A DNA stretch of 64,000 nt, from the NCBI RefSeq assembly GCF_018691265.1, contig NW_024881282.1:56340227-56404226 (forward strand), read 5' to 3'. The notes under the pieces were generated by a model that was not told where the DNA came from, ran no database searches, and saw nothing but the letters and a program-made list of their open reading frames with translations. Shown piece by piece: positions 1 through 13,071 of the stretch (positions within the stretch are counted from its first letter, which is position 1; the number at the start of each line of letters is the position of its first letter). The DNA is from Tyto alba (taxonomy: Eukaryota > Chordata > Aves > Strigiformes > Tytonidae). Position numbers and translations under genes: made by a program.

Positions 1-3000
1 CTACTGCCAGAAACGAAGTAGGTAAATTTTGGATCTGAATTTATCTTTTTGTTGCATTTTTAAGGAAAGTCCAACAACAGAGGTCAATCTATTCTTAGCT
101 TACAGTCTTTTAAAGTACAGTGCTAAACTTCCTATTACTGATGTCAGCATTAGCATTATCATTTGCCTGTTACTCTGTTGCCTGGAAGTCCTTGGCAGAA
201 ATCAGGATTCTGCCTTTCTAGATGCTGCAAATGGGACTTCATGAAGAAGGTCAGTATTAACTGTGATTATTAGAGTTAGCTGTAACCAGAACCACTGCTC
301 AGAGGAAAACTTTGGGAAATCTTGGACCCACATTTAAACTAGCTGCTCTGGCCACTTCTGTGGTAATTGCTTAGCCTGCATTCTTGAAACCCTTGGTTGC
401 TAACTCAGGCTAGCTTTAAACTGGAGCCTCTTTTCCTGTCAAAATCCCAAGACACAGAATCAACAGAAACAGTGAAGGAGAAGAGGATGTTATTCTACTT
501 TACAAAGTATTAACTGAACACAGAATAAGGATAGAGGCAGCACCAAAATGTAACGAAACTGCAGTTTTATATATTGCAGACAGTAAACTGCCTAAAACTG
601 AAAGGTTCTTTCTTTTTCTCTAGAAGTAAAGAGGAGGATGCAAGCACAAACAAATGGTAAAACTAATATGAACAAAACAGGAAGAACTTAAAAAAAAAAA
701 AAAAGACAACATGGAGTAGTTAGATTCTGACTCTTAAATAGTTAATGACCATCTTGCATTGGTGCACTTGCATAATCTCAAAACACTTTATTATTGAGAA
801 ATGAACACAGATTATTTTCTTTACAAATATGACAGCCAGAGTATTTCTGTATTACTTCATATGAGGTTCCTTTCCTTTACAAAATGCCACGACTCCAGTC
901 AGCAAACAATACAGTTTTGTTAACTAGTTACCCAATCTCATATGAAAAGTAATAAACCTTGTGATACGTTGCTCCTGCTCATAAACTCTCCCACAAATAA
1001 ATGCCTTTTGACGATAAAGAAGCAATATCTCCCATCCCCCTTGAGTGAATATGTATCAGTTCTACAGCATTTCTGTGCTACAATGAATCTACAGAAAAAA
1101 CTTGAGATGATGGCACAGATTTCACAAAATATATTACAAAATGCTTACGTTGTAAATTCCTCTGTTAAAAGGGATGTGTAGCAGCTTGCTGTTTTGGTGT
1201 AGGAGAACCTGTAACACATATGCAAAATAATGAAAGAAAACAAACATTTTTAAGGACCTGATCTTGCAAGTTGTTGAGTCACCACCAATGTTTTCCATGG
1301 GAATGTTTGTGCTTAAAGTTAAGAACATGCTTAAGAGCTTTGCTGAGCCAAAGCCAGAGAACTCAACTTCTTGCAGCATTTATATTTCTCCTCATCTGAA
1401 AATACAAAGATGATCATGGCACTTTCCTCAGCTGTTTTAAGTAGCTGATGTATTCTAGATCTAAGCAAGTTAGAACAACATGCTCTCCTTTTCACTTAAA
1501 ACAATGCATTTTTCCTGTATGCCTAAATACTTTAAGAAAATTCCTCCTCTGCCTAACCTGAAAATAATTCATTGACACATTATTATATTTCATAACTAAT
1601 TAGAGTACTTTGAGTATGTGATTTACCATGTGCTTTATCTGATCCTATTTGATCTGCCTGACCTTTTAATCAAATGGGGAAATAGATTTATCTGTGGTGA
1701 AGACATGACACGATTATCAATTCTGCCTTACTTTCTAGAATCTGTAAGTACTTTTTATACCTAGGTTTTACAACTATATTGTGAGTCATCTTCCTAGCAC
1801 AGAGATGTCATCATGTTTATGACACTAAGTTTTCTTTTTCTTGCCCTAATTTCCGTTCTGGCTTTAAATGAACAATTTAACCTTAGACTTTCACCATTGC
1901 TTCCTGTGTTAAACCCGTGCTGCTGAGAACTCTTTGCTGATCTCTTACCCTCTTGCAATCATGTTTACTATGTATTGCATAGTCACTATTAAAATCAGTA
2001 ACATTTTCTTGGAAACATTTTTAAGGTCGTTGAAGTATTTTGGACTGTTGCCCGTTAGTAATCTGCCTACAAAGAATACTGTAAATCAGTGCTTGGCCAG
2101 TTGAACTATGATTGTTGCTCACGTTACTGGTGTACTAAAATGTTCTCACTCTCAAATGCCTAGGATTCTGTCGCAACAGGAGCTTCACAAATACAGGAAG
2201 AAAGAAGACAAAAGAACTCACTGCTGACCAGATGATACAGTTTTAAAACTCTTTAACTGAAATGGCACATGACTTTCACCAATGAACAATGTTGTAATGG
2301 TTCTCACACTCCTGCCCAGGGTCAAACCAGCTGTTTTTTAAGAGTAACTTTTTTTACAGAAGCTAAAATGTTAAGTCCATGCTTTAGTTCTTATGCTTCT
2401 AAGTAGAAAATTTCAAATGCAAGTGGCTACAATGATTAGATTTAATGTATCTTACTGCAATGTACTCTGGATCTTAAAGCCAAAGACAAAATTTGGATGC
2501 TCTTGTCTTGTCATGGTGAAAAGCATAATAAATGTGCATATTTTCAGACTATTTGTCCTAAAAAAGTTGAACAAAATGTCCTACCTGTGCTGAGTCATCT
2601 GCACAGTCTTCCAAATAATTTACAGAACATTTTAATATATTTATCCTAGAATAATTTGAGAAATTATTGTCCCAATGGTTGCTTCACTTCTCACTGGCTT
2701 CAGTGGCAAAACCAGTTTAAGAAGCCTGGGCTTCTCTTCTTTTACCATACCAGTTTGCTGCCTCCCCAGCAACACTCACAGAGCTGTTGGTGGGGCTCTG
2801 TGAGAAGGTGGATTGCTGAAAAGATCTAGGTTATGAGTAACCCTGCAGAGGCTGATACACTGGCATAGGAATGAGATATGAGCAGAAGAGGCACATGGAA
2901 GGAGGCAGGACTCCTTGGACTGACATTAACTGCGTAACACAGACTGACATCCTGAGAAATATCCTCCGGTGACTGGCGAGCAGCTATGGGGAGGTGTGAA

Positions 3001-5834
3001 GAACTCTGCCGAAAGTTCCTAACGCCTTCAGTGAAGGGGAGAAGGTACCAAGTCCTTAGCAGCAGTTGTGACTTCCAAAGGCAAGTTAATCATCACAGGC
3101 ATTAAAGAGGTTATAAACTCATCCCCCCACACCCCAAAGTCTACAAACTACAGCTAAAAAGTTCTTCCCTTTCTTAGGATTTCTTGTTCCTTCAGATGTT
3201 GTGACGTTGTTATTTCACTGATGCTGCTATCACCTTACACATTTTTCTTAACTGAAAAATGCACTGAAGGTGAGGCTAGAATTAAAGAAAGCCCAGTCAG
3301 ACAAACTCCTCTGGTTGTGGCAGATCCAGTGGCAGTGGTTACCCAAGCAGACTTCCCCAAGCTGCTTACTCAGGCCTCACCACACATCCCAAGCGAGATG
3401 GCTGCACCCTCCCATCTGCTGGCATCACTGCGTGCACGGTCTCCTCTAACCCAGTTCTGTCAAAATTGATCCAGGTTTGTTTTATTTTTTTTTTTTTAAA
3501 TCCCTCATTATGAAGTATTTAAACTCACTCAAATCACAAAAACTGACAGAATAATGTTAATGAGTAACCAGACATTCAGTTCTGCTGGAGGCTGGGGGTA
3601 GGAAGAGGGACAAAAATTTCCAGTTGGAAGAAAGTGGCAGGCAGGTGACAACAGCCTGGGTAAGTCAGTCCCTTCACCCCGTTGACAGCCACCATATGTA
3701 GGCTAGTCTCATATTGGATAACAAAGCTGGACCTAACCCTTCAGTTACTCCTGAGTGATGCTTTTCAGTCAGTCAACAGCATCTGTTACTCAAGAACAAG
3801 TGGACAAGATAACTCCAGAGTGCCCTAGTCCAAATAGTATCTGGATTTTGGGGTAAAAGATTTTAAAAAAATATTAACAACAACAAATAAAAAAGTTTGA
3901 GCTTTTGTTTATACATTGTAAAGTGTAAAAAAAATAAAATATCCATTTCAGTTTCAACTTTTCATTTCAGGTAACAATACTCTTTGAAATGCAAAATAAC
4001 AGCTTTGAATGAGAGTTGCAAAATTATGGGCCAAGTTAGTCTCTTAGGATGTACATATCCAAACTTTAATAAACCACTGAGACACCACTGCCTTATCTTA
4101 TTGTCTTGGATTGCTCAAGTTCCTTTTTCCATCAAATATGTTTCAGTTGTAGTCATATGTCATTGATTTGATAACTACATTTGCCCTCTTTCAGACTAGT
4201 CTTTCATCGAGCAAACCTTGAGACAAATCTAGGCCAGTTCATTCAAAATTTGGCTGTGCTAGAACTGGACTTTTTCAATGGCAAAAATCACTCATTAAAT
4301 ATTTTAATGTTTGAGATACTGTGGATGTGATTCTGTTTTTATTATCCTGATACAATGTAGTGTTACTCAGTCAAGTGTAATATAAAGCAATACAAAGCAA
4401 AACATTGCTTTATATCAGGCTGTATTGTTGTTCACCGAGTAACACAGCAGCAAGAATCAGCCTCTCTGAATCATTTATGTCTTAAGGGAAAATTACTTGG
4501 CTGACACATCATTCTTTAACGTAATTTTTCCATGTCTTACTCCTTTCAAAGGAAATGCAGGGCTATACTTTAGAAACCATGTAATACTTAGCAGGTGTGG
4601 TATTTGGTAACTTGCATTAAACAACCAAGTACTCCTAAAGAGCCCTTACAAAAATGTAAGTTTGGTCTCAGGAATCCTGCCTTACCATAACTAAAACAAA
4701 GGAGTTATGTATAAGTGTGCATTATTTTTGCACCTAATTTCAAGGTTGATGAGCAGGCAAAATATTTTAAAATGTTTGCTTGTGGATCTCTATTTTTTCA
4801 TATGCTGAGCTAACTGTTAGAAAGTATAAGTGCCAGTGCAGCTCAAACTATTTATTTTCTTGTAACTGGCCTTGGAAAAGAGTGCAATCATTGTTAGCAA
4901 GAACAGCAAATTCATCTTCATCACTTGTTGAGATAAGGAAAGATTTTACAGGAAGTTGTAAGAAAGAAAAGCACTTTCCACAGCAAAATATATTGTCAAA
5001 AGACCATTCTTGTAAAGCATCTGTGTATTGGGAATTATTGAAAAAAAAAAAGTAACTGTAATAGAAATGCTAGTTTAAAACACATGAAATTTTGAAAAAC
5101 TTGTGTGAAACCCAGATATATTTGGGGGCTCATCTTCATAGGGAAGCATTGATGAAAAAAAAAAAAAAATCCTTGTCAGCGTTTTTTTTTAGAAAAGTAC
5201 AATTTCCTAATAAAACATACCATTTATAGCACTTCAGTCAGGGAAAAAAACCGCATACTTTCAAAAGTGAAAATTAACAAGTTTTTCCATGAATAGGAAA
5301 ACATATATACGATGGTTTACTCAGAGCACTACAACAGCTCTAGTTCCTGAATGTTTGTTCCCTTCCAACAATACTTCTATTTCCTCATCATATTCCTAAC
5401 TCTTTCTTTTTCCCCCTATTTAAGCATACCTTTTTTTAAAAAAAGAAACTAGGCCAAACTCAATTTAATTTCTCACAGAGGTTTACATTATGAAAATATT
5501 AAAACAAAGTTCTAGTACAATCATGTAGGTCTGATTTCTACAAACACAAAGAGGGAGGGATCATAGCAAATTTAACTCCCCTGGTTGTGTGGAGGAGGTG
5601 CTGATGCTTCAGGCTGTTGTCTTTTCAGCTTTGGACCTCACGAGGGACCCTCATCAGCACTGTTGCTCAGCACTCCCCAGGCCCGGACGGTTTGACACAA
5701 CTTTGCTTCAGCTCTCTCCAGTCATGGCATATGGGTAGAATAATTCTCTGTTCACATCGTGCCTGCCCTGTGAGCTTCAGTAATGAGTCACTGACAAGGA
5801 CATTCCATACCCATCACATTATACAATACTTATC
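1..5834. other. Gene-poor AT-rich intergenic DNA
   Basis: I see no exon with splice signals, no recognisable protein similarity and no RNA gene here. Open frames are under about 95 codons and look like chance. Short A or T runs occur, for example near 690-704, 3481-3498 and 5155-5169. The stretch around 5,590-5,830 is a little richer in GC but I could not assign it to anything. Confidence 0.6.
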
Positions 5835-6575
5835 CCAGATCTAGCATTTTTCAGTATTTTCGTTAATGATTTGTACAATGGAAACAACAGCACCCATATC
5901 AGCTTTGCAAAGGATGCAATGCTTGGAAAAGCTGTAAGCCCTACGCAGATGGCAGGATTTGAATTCAGAAGGATGAACTGAAGAAATAGGATGCATTACT
6001 GAAATAAGATGCATGTGGTCATTAAACAAATGGAACGCATTTTACTAAGGACCAATCCAAAGCACAGCACTTGTGAATAATCGACTGAACAAACAGAAGA
6101 TGGGATGACCAGGCAGCAGTTCCACAAGCGGGATCAGAGGTCACAGTGGGTCACAGACTGAACGTGCGTCAGCAATGCCACAAGGTTGCAAGAAAAGCAA
6201 ATATCATCCTGCAAAAGTGTCAATAGGAAGGCTTTGTTCAGATGGAGTACTATCTTCTGTCTGAAGCATCATTTCCAGAAATGCCAGGAATCAAATGGAG
6301 AGATTACAGAGGAAAGCAGGTAGAGATCTCTGAGCCTGGAAAACATTTAAAGGACCAGACTCTTTATCATCTAGAAATGAGAAGACTGCGGGTAGACATG
6401 ATAATGGTCTTCAGATGTGTAAAAGGCTACTGCAGAGAGAACAGACTGCAGGGGACTTAAGTTGCAAAACGGGAGAATTGGACAAATCTCTGCCAAGAAT
6501 GATTTAGGCATACTTAGACATGCCTTGAGAACTGAGGATGGACTAGCTGACTTTCAAGGGCTACTTTGTCTGTTT
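5835..6575 (+). mobile_element. Decayed CR1/L3-like LINE fragment
   Basis: This is an old non-LTR retrotransposon fragment in the + orientation. Translating pieces in shifting frames gives a reverse-transcriptase palm remnant near 5,852-5,935, with an IFVNDLYNG piece followed by SFAKDAML where the family has FADD. Next, near 6,150-6,240, comes a stretch resembling the conserved CR1/L3 segment that encodes MSQQC...AAKKAN...ILQKC. At 6,370-6,450 the piece LEMRRLRVDMIMVF resembles the [11 protein letters not shown] motif near the ORF2 C-terminus. The 3' side (about 6,537-6,565) resembles the CR1 3' tail that reads like GGACTAGATGACC. Many frameshifts and stops make it nonfunctional. It is clearly older than the CR1 at 8.7-11.1 kb. 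The subfamily is not resolved and the ends are approximate. Confidence 0.7.
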
Positions 6576-7745
6576 TCTATGACTTCTTTAATGCAACATT
6601 CAATAAATACTTTGAATTGTTCCAGAAGTAAAATACAAACATGTCAGCAGTTTTGTAGACCTATTTTTCAGTGTATGTGTAAGTTAATCTAGTGGTCCCC
6701 AACTAAAAATTGCTACCTCTAAATTTAAGAAAAAGTCAAAGACTGACATCTCTACACCAAATGTGATAAAACTTATAAAGTAGAAAAATGGCTTTTTGGG
6801 AATTAATTCTTCCAAAAAAGAAAAAAAACACGGTAAAAAGATGATTGCTCAATCGCGACTGTGTTAATGCCTGACAACTGCATATGAATGCTGAGGACTT
6901 TTGTAAGAGCTTGCTTCATGACAAAATGAATCAAGAAGTGTTAGAAAAATAACTATTCCTTGTGTAGGCACAACATTTTAGAATAAAGAATTCACCTTGT
7001 TCTTCAAAGTAATTTTTTTCTTGGAATGGTTTTTGCCACAGAAGAATTTTAGCTACAGAGTTAGAACAGACTAATTATTGTAACTATTTTATCACCACCC
7101 ACAAAAGGAAAGAGACTTGCTCCTTAGACTTCTAATTAACCAGAACCTGCTCTTTGGACTCCAGGGTGGGCTCAGTGTACCCTTTTTATTTTTTTTTTTT
7201 TTTTTTTAATCTAGGCAAATTCTAACTGAGGTTTTCATTGAATTATCCCTTTGCTTGGGAACATATTTCCTGGTATTGTCTAAGTTGGCAGGAGAAAAGA
7301 AGGCAATGCTTTGTGTTAATTGCTTCTCCTGTATAGAAATGAGAATGTCTGTGTCATAGATTTCATTCACAAGTGCATTTGCACAGAAATGCATAATCTG
7401 GCTTTTTAAAATTTAAATTTGCACAGGGATTGCACAGATAGTCTCGAATAAATTTTCTGATCGGCTACAGTCAATAATATTATATTGGCAGAAAAGCTGC
7501 CTCGATATGGACTCTGCCTTGCACTGCTCATATGGTAGTATTTGATGTTAGTCAACACCTGCACCTCATTTATACAATTGCTATCTTACACCTACAAGAG
7601 TACAATAACATCAGAGTAATTTCATGCTTTACAACTGTGAGAAGATAAATTTTACACTATCATTTTGCTAAACATTCAAGTGTAGATATCTTTTTGCCAA
7701 AGCTGAGAATTTAAACAGAAGTCTGTGAGATATACAACGAAAAAT
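6576..7745. other. Intergenic DNA without recognised features
   Basis: AT-rich, with a T-run at about 7,189-7,208. No gene, RNA or repeat family was recognised. Confidence 0.5.
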
Positions 7746-8210
7746 ATTACATTTGAGAGACAGGGAGAAGGGAGGAGGGCAGAAAGGGAAAGAGAGAAAG
7801 AAGAAAGGCAGGCAGGCAAGCAAGAGGAAAAGAAAGAGGGAAAGGGAGGGAGGGAGGGAGGCAGGAAGGGAGGAAGGAAGGAAGGAAGGAAGGAAGGAAG
7901 GAAGGAAGGAAGGAAGGAAGGAAGGAAGGAAGGAAGGAAGGAAGGAAGGAAGGAAGGAAGGAAGGAAGGAAGGAAGGAAGGAAGGAAGGAAGGAAGGAAG
8001 GAAGGAAGGAAGGAAGGAAGGAAGGAAGGAAGGAAGGAAGGAAGGAAGGAAGGAAGGAAGGAAGGAAGGCAGGAAGGCAGGAAGGCAGGAAGGCAGGAAG
8101 GCAGGAAGGCAGGAAGGAAGGAAGGAAGGAAGGAAGGAAGGAAGGAAGGAAGGAAGGAAGGAAGGAAGGAAGGAAGGAAGGAAGGAAGGAAGGAAGGAAG
8201 GAAGGAAGGA
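7746..8210 (+). repeat. Long GGAA/TTCC microsatellite
   Basis: A purine-only strand dominates the region. After a degenerate GA-rich lead-in (7,746-7,870), a perfect GGAA tetranucleotide array runs about 7,871-8,069 (roughly 50 copies). A block with an 8-bp period (GGAAGGCA) follows, its cytosines at 8,070, 8,078, 8,086, 8,094, 8,102 and 8,110. Perfect GGAA then resumes to 8,210 (about 25 copies). Because the unit is 4 bp and contains no stop in any register, long open frames appear on both strands. These are artefacts, not genes. Polypurine-polypyrimidine tracts of this kind can form triplex DNA, and tandem GGAA is the core of ETS-factor sites. Confidence 0.97.
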
Positions 8211-8693
8211 GCCATACAACTAACTGGCTGAACAAGCCTCTGTGCAAATGTAAGCAAGAAATCTAAATTTCACAGTAACTATTTCTTCCATCCAAAATAC
8301 GGAACACCCTCCTCAATGATATACTATCATAAAGATCAGAGGCAGCACAGGAAGACCAAAATTTGGTTATTTTGTGTTTCATTTCCATTGGAAATGGGAT
8401 ATTTATAAAAATAGAAGGAAAGAATATCATTTATTATTCACATAATTTTTTATTTATAGACCTGGAGAATGGTGAAAAATTATACTTAAGAATGCATGTG
8501 TCATTACAAAACTCTGTCAGCTCATCACAGGAAATTTTGAGACTATTTTGCCTGTATATTTAGGCGTGGTACTAAAGATATCTCATTGTAGAAATGAATG
8601 AAAATGAGAAGCAGAAGCAAACATTTTTAAGTTTGATAGCTCTTTTCCTATATCTCTTTAATTTCTGGCATAAGCAGTACTTGTTCAAAGACC
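8211..8693. other. Intergenic spacer between microsatellite and CR1
   Basis: AT-rich single-copy-looking sequence. No coding or RNA feature was recognised. Confidence 0.5.
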
Positions 8694-11103
8694 AGAATCA
8701 CAGAACCATAGAATGGGTTGGGTTGGAAGGGATCTTAAAGATCATCTAGTTCCAACCCCCTGCCCTGAGCAGGGACCCCTTCCACCAGACCAGGTTGCTC
8801 AAAGCCCCGTCCAACCTGGCCTTGAACACTTCCAGGGAGGGGCCAGCCACAGCTTCTCTGAGCAACCTGTGCCAGTATCTCACCACTCTCACAGTAAAAA
8901 ATGTCTTATATCTAATCTAAATCTAAATCTAAATCTACACTCTTTCAGTTTAAAACTGTTACCCCTCACCCTATCACTACAGTCCCTGATAAAGAGTCCC
9001 TCTCCATCTTCCCTGGAGGCCCCCTGCAACTACTGTAAGGCCACTGCAAGGTCTCCCCTGAGCCTTCTCTTCTCCAGGCTGAACAACCCCAACTTTCTCA
9101 GCCTGTCCTCATGAGGGAGGTGCTCCAGCCCCCTGAGCATCTTTGTGGCCTCCTCTGGCCCTTCTCAAGCAGGTCCATGTCCTTCTTATGTTGGGGCCGC
9201 AGAGCTGTACACAGCACTGCAGGTGGGTTCTCATGAGAGTAGAGGGGGACAATGCCCTCCCTGGACCTGCTGGCCACACTTCTCTTGTTGCAGCCCAGGA
9301 CACAGTTGGCTTTCTGGGCTGTGAGCACACATTGCTGGCTCATAGTCAGTTTTCCATCCACTAATACCCCCAGATCTTTCTCTGCAGGGCTGCTCTCAAT
9401 GCACTCATTGCCCAGACTGTATTTGTACTTGGGATTGACTCAACCACGTGCAGGTACTTGCACTTGGCCTTGCTGAACTTCAGGAGGCTTGCACAAGCCC
9501 ACCTCTCAAGCCTGTCAATGTCCCCCTGGATGGCATCCCTTCCCTCCAGCGTGTCAACCACACCACACCTCTTGGTGTAATCGGCAAACTTGAGAGTGCA
9601 CTCGATCCCACTGTTCATGTCACTGACAAAAATGTTAAACAGCACTGGTCCCAACATCGACCCCTAAGGAACGCCACTCATCACTGCTTTCCACTTGGGC
9701 ATTTTGTTGTTGACCTCAACTCTCTGAGTGCAACCATCCAGCCAATTCCTTATCCACTGACTGGTCCATCCATCAAATCCATGTCTCTCCAATTTAGAGA
9801 CAAGGATGTCGTGTGGGACAGTGTCAAATGCTTTGCAGAAGTCCAGGTAGATGATGACAGTTGTTCTTCCCTTGTCTACCAATGCTGTAACCCTGTTGTA
9901 GCAGGCCACCAAATTCATCAGGCACAATTTGTCCTTAGTGAAGCCATGCTGGCTGTCACCAATCACCTACTTATTTTCCATGTGCTCTCGCATAGTTTCC
10001 AGAAAGATCCTCTCCATGATCTTGCAAGGCACAGAGGTGAGACTGACTGGCCTGTAGTTGGCCAGGTCTTCCTTTCTTCCCTTTTTAAAAATGGGGATTA
10101 TATTTCCCCTTTTCCAAACAGCAGGAACTTCACCGGGCTGCCACAACTTCTCAAATACAATGGGTAATGGTTTAGCCACTTCATCTGCCAGTTCCCTCAG
10201 GACCCACAGGTGCATCTCATCAGGTCCCATGGACTTGTGCACTTTCAGGTTCCTTAGACAGTCTTGAATCTGGTTTTCTCCTACAGCGGGCAGTTCTTCA
10301 TTCTCCCAGTCCCTCTGCCTTCGCCTTCTGTGTCTTGGGCTGTGTGGCTGGAGCACTTCCCTGAAGAACGAGGCAAAGAAGTTGTTGAGTACCTCAGCCT
10401 TCTCCATATCCCAGGTAACCAGGTCTCCCATTTCCTTCCAGACAGGGCCTACATTTTTCCTAGTCTTCCTTTTATCACCAACATACCTATAGAAGCTTTT
10501 CTTGTTGCCCTTGACATCCTTGTCCAGATTTAACTCTATCAGGGCTTTGGCCTTCCTAACCTGATCCCTGGCTGCTTGGACAGTTTCTCTGTATTCCTCC
10601 CAGGCTACCTGTCCTTGCTTCCACCCTCCATAGACTTCCTTTTCATGTTTGAAAGTATCCAGGAGCTCCTTGTTCATCCATGCAGGCCTCCTGGTGTTCT
10701 TACCTGACTTCCTCTTTGTTGGGATGCATCATTCCTGGGCTTGGAGAAGGTGATTCTTGAATATTAACCAGCTTTCTTGTTCCCCTCTTCCCTCCAGGGC
10801 TTTATCCGATGGTAGTCTACGAAGCAGATCCTTGGAGAGACCAAAATCTGCTCTTCTGAAGTCCAGGGTAGCGAGCTTGCTGTGCACCCTACTCACTGCC
10901 CTAAGGATCTTGAAATCCACCATTTCATGGTCACTGCAGCCAAGGCTGCTCTTGAGCTTCACACTCCCCACCAGCCCCTCCTTGCTGGTGAGAACTAGGT
11001 TCAGCATAGCACCTTCTCTTTGTTGGCTCCTCTAGCACTTGGAGAATGAAATTATCATCAATGTATTTCAGGAACCTTCTGTATTGCTTATGCCCTGTCT
11101 TAG
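8694..11103 (-). mobile_element. CR1 LINE retroposon, 5'-truncated, with decayed ORF2
   Basis: The element is in reverse orientation. Its 3' end lies at about 8,694-8,715, where the - strand reads the typical avian CR1 terminus (CCATTCTATGGTTCTGTGATTC). Upstream on the - strand is the reverse transcriptase half of ORF2. Only its last part is shifted, below about 9,390. From about 11,007 down to 9,400 one reading frame stays open except for three stops: TGA at 10,729-10,731 where the family has Arg, TAG at 9,967-9,969 where a Glu is expected, and TAG at 9,664-9,666 where the family has Gln (SGVPQGS). The first RT aspartate motif (YLDFCKAFD) is intact near 9,841. The second catalytic motif reads FADY instead of FADD (codon 9,577-9,579). 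The endonuclease half is missing, as is usual for 5'-truncated CR1 copies. No target-site duplication is obvious. The copy cannot move by itself. Confidence 0.95.
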
Positions 11104-12930
11104 AAGAAAACTAAGAGTTTTATTAGCCTTCACTCTCTTGCAGTTTCACTACTTTAAATAAAATAATATTTGTATTTAAATATTTAAACAGAGAAAAAGA
11201 GTTTTATATATTCTACCCAGCACTGGGCATGAGAGACTACAAACCTGGGTCCTGTTCCTAATGTCTGAATGGCTGTGAAGCACCTGCTGACTCCACAGAT
11301 CTCCAGGACACACACGCCCTGCTGAATGAAGTTAAACCATTAACAGAAGTAGACCAGATGACACCATCCTATGATTCTTCTCTTCCCTTCATTTGCACCC
11401 CAAAACACACCGTGTATCTCTACTCAGCACAGATGCAAGCACAGTTACCAGTCACCAGATGTTTGTGATCACAAATTTAGTGAAAGATACTATGTCCAGA
11501 GCTGAGCTGATGAAACACGTGACCTTTCTCTATGCATTTCATGCAAAATAGCTTCAGCTGATTAAAATTATCCTGGAAAGCTATTGACTTTGCACTGAAA
11601 CAAATGAGGAAACTTCACAGCCAGTTTGTCTGTGGGAGCAGTGACACCCCAATGCAGCACAACCTTTCTGCAGCAAGTTTCTTATCATGGCATTACTGTG
11701 TGTTTGGAACCTGAGACTATGCTTGGCTCAGAAAGATTACAGCTTCAAAGACAGCAGCTAGGAAGAACTGACTGAAGAAAATCCAACTGCCTACCCACTC
11801 AGATTTACACTACCAATTATATTATCTGTTCGGCATTCCTTTGTCCCTAGCTTCTACATGATTATCCACCAATAGATAAAAGGCTGATTTAGTCATACAA
11901 GTTCTGATACTGTTTACAAGAATCACAGATTGGTTACTGCAGCTGCATACATTTTACAGGCACATAATAATAGGAATATTTGTAACTTCTACTGATGGAT
12001 TATTTTTTAAAATAAGTATGTGGTCTTATACAGCAATTATCATCTACGTATGGTGGTGTGTATGCATGTGTTTGTGTGTACACAAGCATGAAACCTGGTA
12101 AGACGATATTGTAAAGTTCTACAATCTTATGTGCTTTAAAAATACAACTGTTTGCGTAGTCCTGTTAATTTATAGAAGCAGAATTCTCCTTCTTTAATTC
12201 ATTCAATAATAAGGAATATAAAACCTTGAGAGAAGATGTTACAATAAATGTACTGGCATGTTTTGCACTCTGTAAACTAATGTAACTATTCTTCACTACT
12301 TTCAGCTTGTGCATTTATACTTGTTAGGAAAGAACAGCTACATTTTAAAATGCAAAGGCTGTTCCCTATACACTGGGTTTAGATGCTTACATAGAAACCC
12401 ATTAACTAAGGTATGCATTCAAAAACAGATCATCATAATCTAACACACTCTTCATCGTGATTCATAAGCAGCTGGAGCTTCAGATTTGAACTAAAGTTTT
12501 TTTAAAAGGTGTAGCACTCAGTAAGAAAGTATTTTGTTTACCCACAAAAGCTTGTAGTGATTCTACACAGAGAGACTCCTACACCTTCCTTTTAATAACT
12601 TTAAGAGTTGGGGCCAAATCCCTACTGAAGGACTTCTACTACAACATAATATTGTGTAAATACAAAATCCCTATGGTAGTAAAAGTGTCTTGAAGTGCTG
12701 TAACATTTTGGAAAAACATTTTTCTGCCGCATGTACTGGAAGTCATCAAGAAAGATAAAGTTAGGTAGCACAAAGCTGTAGTGTCTTTCCAGGAGCATGA
12801 AGGTTAGTAGACTATGAAGGCGTATATAGAAGCTGGATCCATCTGAGGGTGTGCTCTTACCAAGCTGTTCGGTGAAGTTAGGCAGGATCAAGAAAAGAGG
12901 CAGATACATTTTGCAGCAAGGGAGGATGAG
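11104..12930. other. AT-rich intergenic DNA
   Basis: No gene, RNA or identifiable repeat was recognised. A frame at 12,622-12,909 on the - strand (95 codons) has no recognisable similarity and no supporting signals. Confidence 0.5.
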
Positions 12931-13071
12931 CTATGAACCTATGGGAAGCCCAGGGCAGGCAGGCAGAGACCACCAGCACCCCCCCACAATAGCACCATCC
13001 CGCACCCAGGTAGAGTCAGGGTGGTGGTAGAGTCACAGTCCACCAACAGTCCCAGACACGGGTATCGAACG

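Noticed and set aside
7668..8257. Several open frames of 150-193 codons on both strands rich in Lys-Glu-Gly-Arg or Pro-Ser-Phe-Leu repeats
   Set aside because: They are translations of the GGAA/TTCC microsatellite, whose 4-bp unit has no stop in any register. There are no splice, start-context or domain signals.
9448..10167. 239-codon + strand frame
   Set aside because: It is the antisense shadow of the CR1 reverse transcriptase ORF on the - strand.
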